A DNA stretch of 64,000 nucleotides, taken from NCBI RefSeq assembly GCF_017591435.1, contig NC_059272.1:7339550-7403549 (forward strand). Reading direction: 5' to 3'. The DNA comes from Portunus trituberculatus. Taxonomy: Eukaryota > Arthropoda > Malacostraca > Decapoda > Portunidae. The position numbers were made by a program, and so were the translations under genes. Shown piece by piece: positions 62,393 through 64,000 of the stretch. The notes below the pieces were generated by a model. It searched no databases, was not told where the DNA came from, and was given only the letters and a program-made list of their open reading frames with translations. Numbering within the stretch: the stretch's first letter is position 1; every line of letters starts with the position of its first letter.

Positions 62393-64000
62393 TTACCTAG
62401 TTGTAGTTTTACAGGGCCTGGGCTTTATGCTCGTATGGCCCTGTCTCCATATCTACACTTATCCAATCTTACTTTAAAAGTATGCACACTCGTTGCAGAC
62501 ACTACTTCTTCATTTAAACTGTTCCACGTCTCGATACATCTCATGGAAACTATATTTTTAATATCTCTCAGACATCTTCCTTTTCTCAGCTTTTTACTAT
62601 GCGATCTTGTGCTCGGATGTCATATTCTTCTCTCAGGATCAGTTTCTCATTATCCACTTGGTCCATTCCGTTGATCAATTTATAAACTTGTATCAGGTCT
62701 CCTCTCTCCTTCTTTGTTCCAGGGTTGGTAGATCCATAGCCTTTAGTCTCTCCTCATATGTCATCCCTTCAAATTCTGGAACCATTCTTGTAGCCATTTT
62801 TGTAGCCTCTCCAATTTCCTTATGTGTTTCTTTTATGAGGGGTCCACACTACTCCTGCATATTCCAATCTGGGTCTTATTATAGTACTTATCAATTTCTT
62901 CATCATTTCTTTGTCCATGTAGTGAAATGCTACTCCAATATTCCTTAGCAAATTATATGTTTCTCTAAAAATTCTATCAATATGGCTTACTGGTTGATTG
63001 TTTTCTTCCATCGTCACTCCTAAGTCCTTTTCCTTTTTAACTTTCTCCAGTTCTACTCCATCTCCCATCTTATAGATTCCCACAGGTCGTCTTTCACTCT
63101 TTCCCATTTCCATGACATGGCTTTTGTTCACATTGAATTCCATTTCCCACTTTTTACTCCATTCCCAGATCTTATTTAGGTCTTCTTGCAGTATTTCACA
63201 ATCCTCCTTTTGCTTTATAACTCTGCACAGTTTCGTATCATCTGCAAACAGATTTATGTAGCTGTTCACTCCTTCTGGCATGTCGTTAATATAAATGAGG
63301 AAAAGTATTGGTGCCAATACTGACCCCTGTGGCACTCCGCTTTCTACTGCTCTCCACTTGGACTTCATATCTTTAACTACCGTCCTTATTTCTCTCCCCC
63401 TCAAATAATTTTCTATCCATCTCAATGTGCTTCCTTTTAAGCCACCCTTCTCCTCTAACTTCCACAGTAATCTTGCATGTGGCACTTTGTCAAACGCCTT
63501 TTTTAAATCCAAATAAATACAGTCAACCCATCCTCTCTCTCTTGTACTCTATCAACTATTCTAGAATAGAAACTCAATAAATTAGTTACACAAGACCGTC
63601 TTTTCTAAAACCAAATTGGCTATTTGATATTAATTTGTTGTCTTCAAGGAACTCGATCCATTGTTTCTTTATTATTCTTTCACACATCTTGCATATTACA
63701 CTAGTTAGTGATACCGGTCTGTAATTTAAAGGTTCTTCCTTCCTTCCGCTCTTATATATGGGAACCACCTCAGCTCTTTTCCATTCTACTGGTACTGTTC
63801 CATTTTCTATTGAGCATTTTATGATGTTGTATATAGGACTTGCTAGTTCTTCCCTACATTCTTTCAGTATTCTGCCTGAGACTTCATCTGGTCCCATTGC
63901 CTTCTCTTCATCCAGTTCCTTCATTAACTCTTTTATTTCAAGCTTGGTTACTTTAATCTCTTTCATATAGATTGTCTCTATTACCCTGTGGCCTCTCAAA
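62391..64000 (-). mobile_element. LINE-A copy 4, runs off the right edge
   Basis: The minus strand encodes RT and tail in long open pieces: GPDEVSGRILKECREELASP (63999-63586), DLKKAFDKVPHARLLWKLEE, SGVPQGSVLAPILF, LFADDTKL and LEYAGVVWTPHK (63512-62820). It is the least damaged RT of the LINE-A copies, with a one-base shift near 63590 and another near 62820. It lies in TRDMT1 intron 4, antisense to the gene. Confidence 0.93.

Overview
This is animal nuclear DNA, most likely from a decapod crustacean and perhaps a crab. That is an inference from style: very long (TA)n, (CT)n and (CA)n arrays, dense Tigger/pogo-type, piggyBac-like and DIRS-like elements, CR1/L2-like LINEs, tRNA-derived SINEs, and small exons spread across large repeat-filled introns. 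I see no operons, bacterial genes, rRNA genes, CRISPR arrays or viral genes.

Two host genes can be supported exon by exon. On the minus strand, the 5' part of WAC (WW-domain adaptor with coiled coil) runs from its start codon at 26740 to the left edge of the window. It has eight coding exons (26700-26740, 26502-26535, 25415-25541, 20333-20491, 20070-20176, 12525-12723, 938-1081, 1-338) with compatible phases and GT/AG junctions. On the plus strand, the 5' part of TRDMT1 (Dnmt2, tRNA-Asp C38 methyltransferase) has four coding exons (51010-51067, 51480-51663, 54223-54406, 59705-59812). The rest of that gene lies beyond the right edge. The two genes point away from each other across about 24 kb of repeat-rich DNA.

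Everything else is mobile or simple-sequence DNA, much of it nested. WAC intron 6 holds a Tigger element (3166-11948). It has been split by a piggyBac element (3222-7003, itself split by another Tigger element at 4821-6121), by an 802-bp TTAA-flanked element (7401-8202), and by a further TA-flanked element (8434-11538, carrying a 1-kb element at 9147-10177). WAC introns 5 and 3 hold three copies of one LINE (here LINE-A) and a tRNA-derived SINE. All of these sit against (CA)n/(TG)n microsatellites. Between the genes lie a second nest (40693-47084, containing a nearly complete LINE-B), two foldback elements, tandem chimeric Tigger-like elements (47151-49063), and several TIR elements that abut (TA)n arrays. 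TRDMT1 intron 2 holds a DIRS-type tyrosine-recombinase remnant between inverted repeats. Intron 3 holds a TIR element enclosing a LINE, and intron 4 ends in a fourth LINE-A copy.

The strongest lead is that all LINE-A and CA-SINE copies seen here are bounded by (CA)n. This suggests a microsatellite-targeting LINE/SINE partnership. Boundaries were read by eye. Family names rest on recognised protein motifs, terminal repeats and target-site duplications, not on any search.
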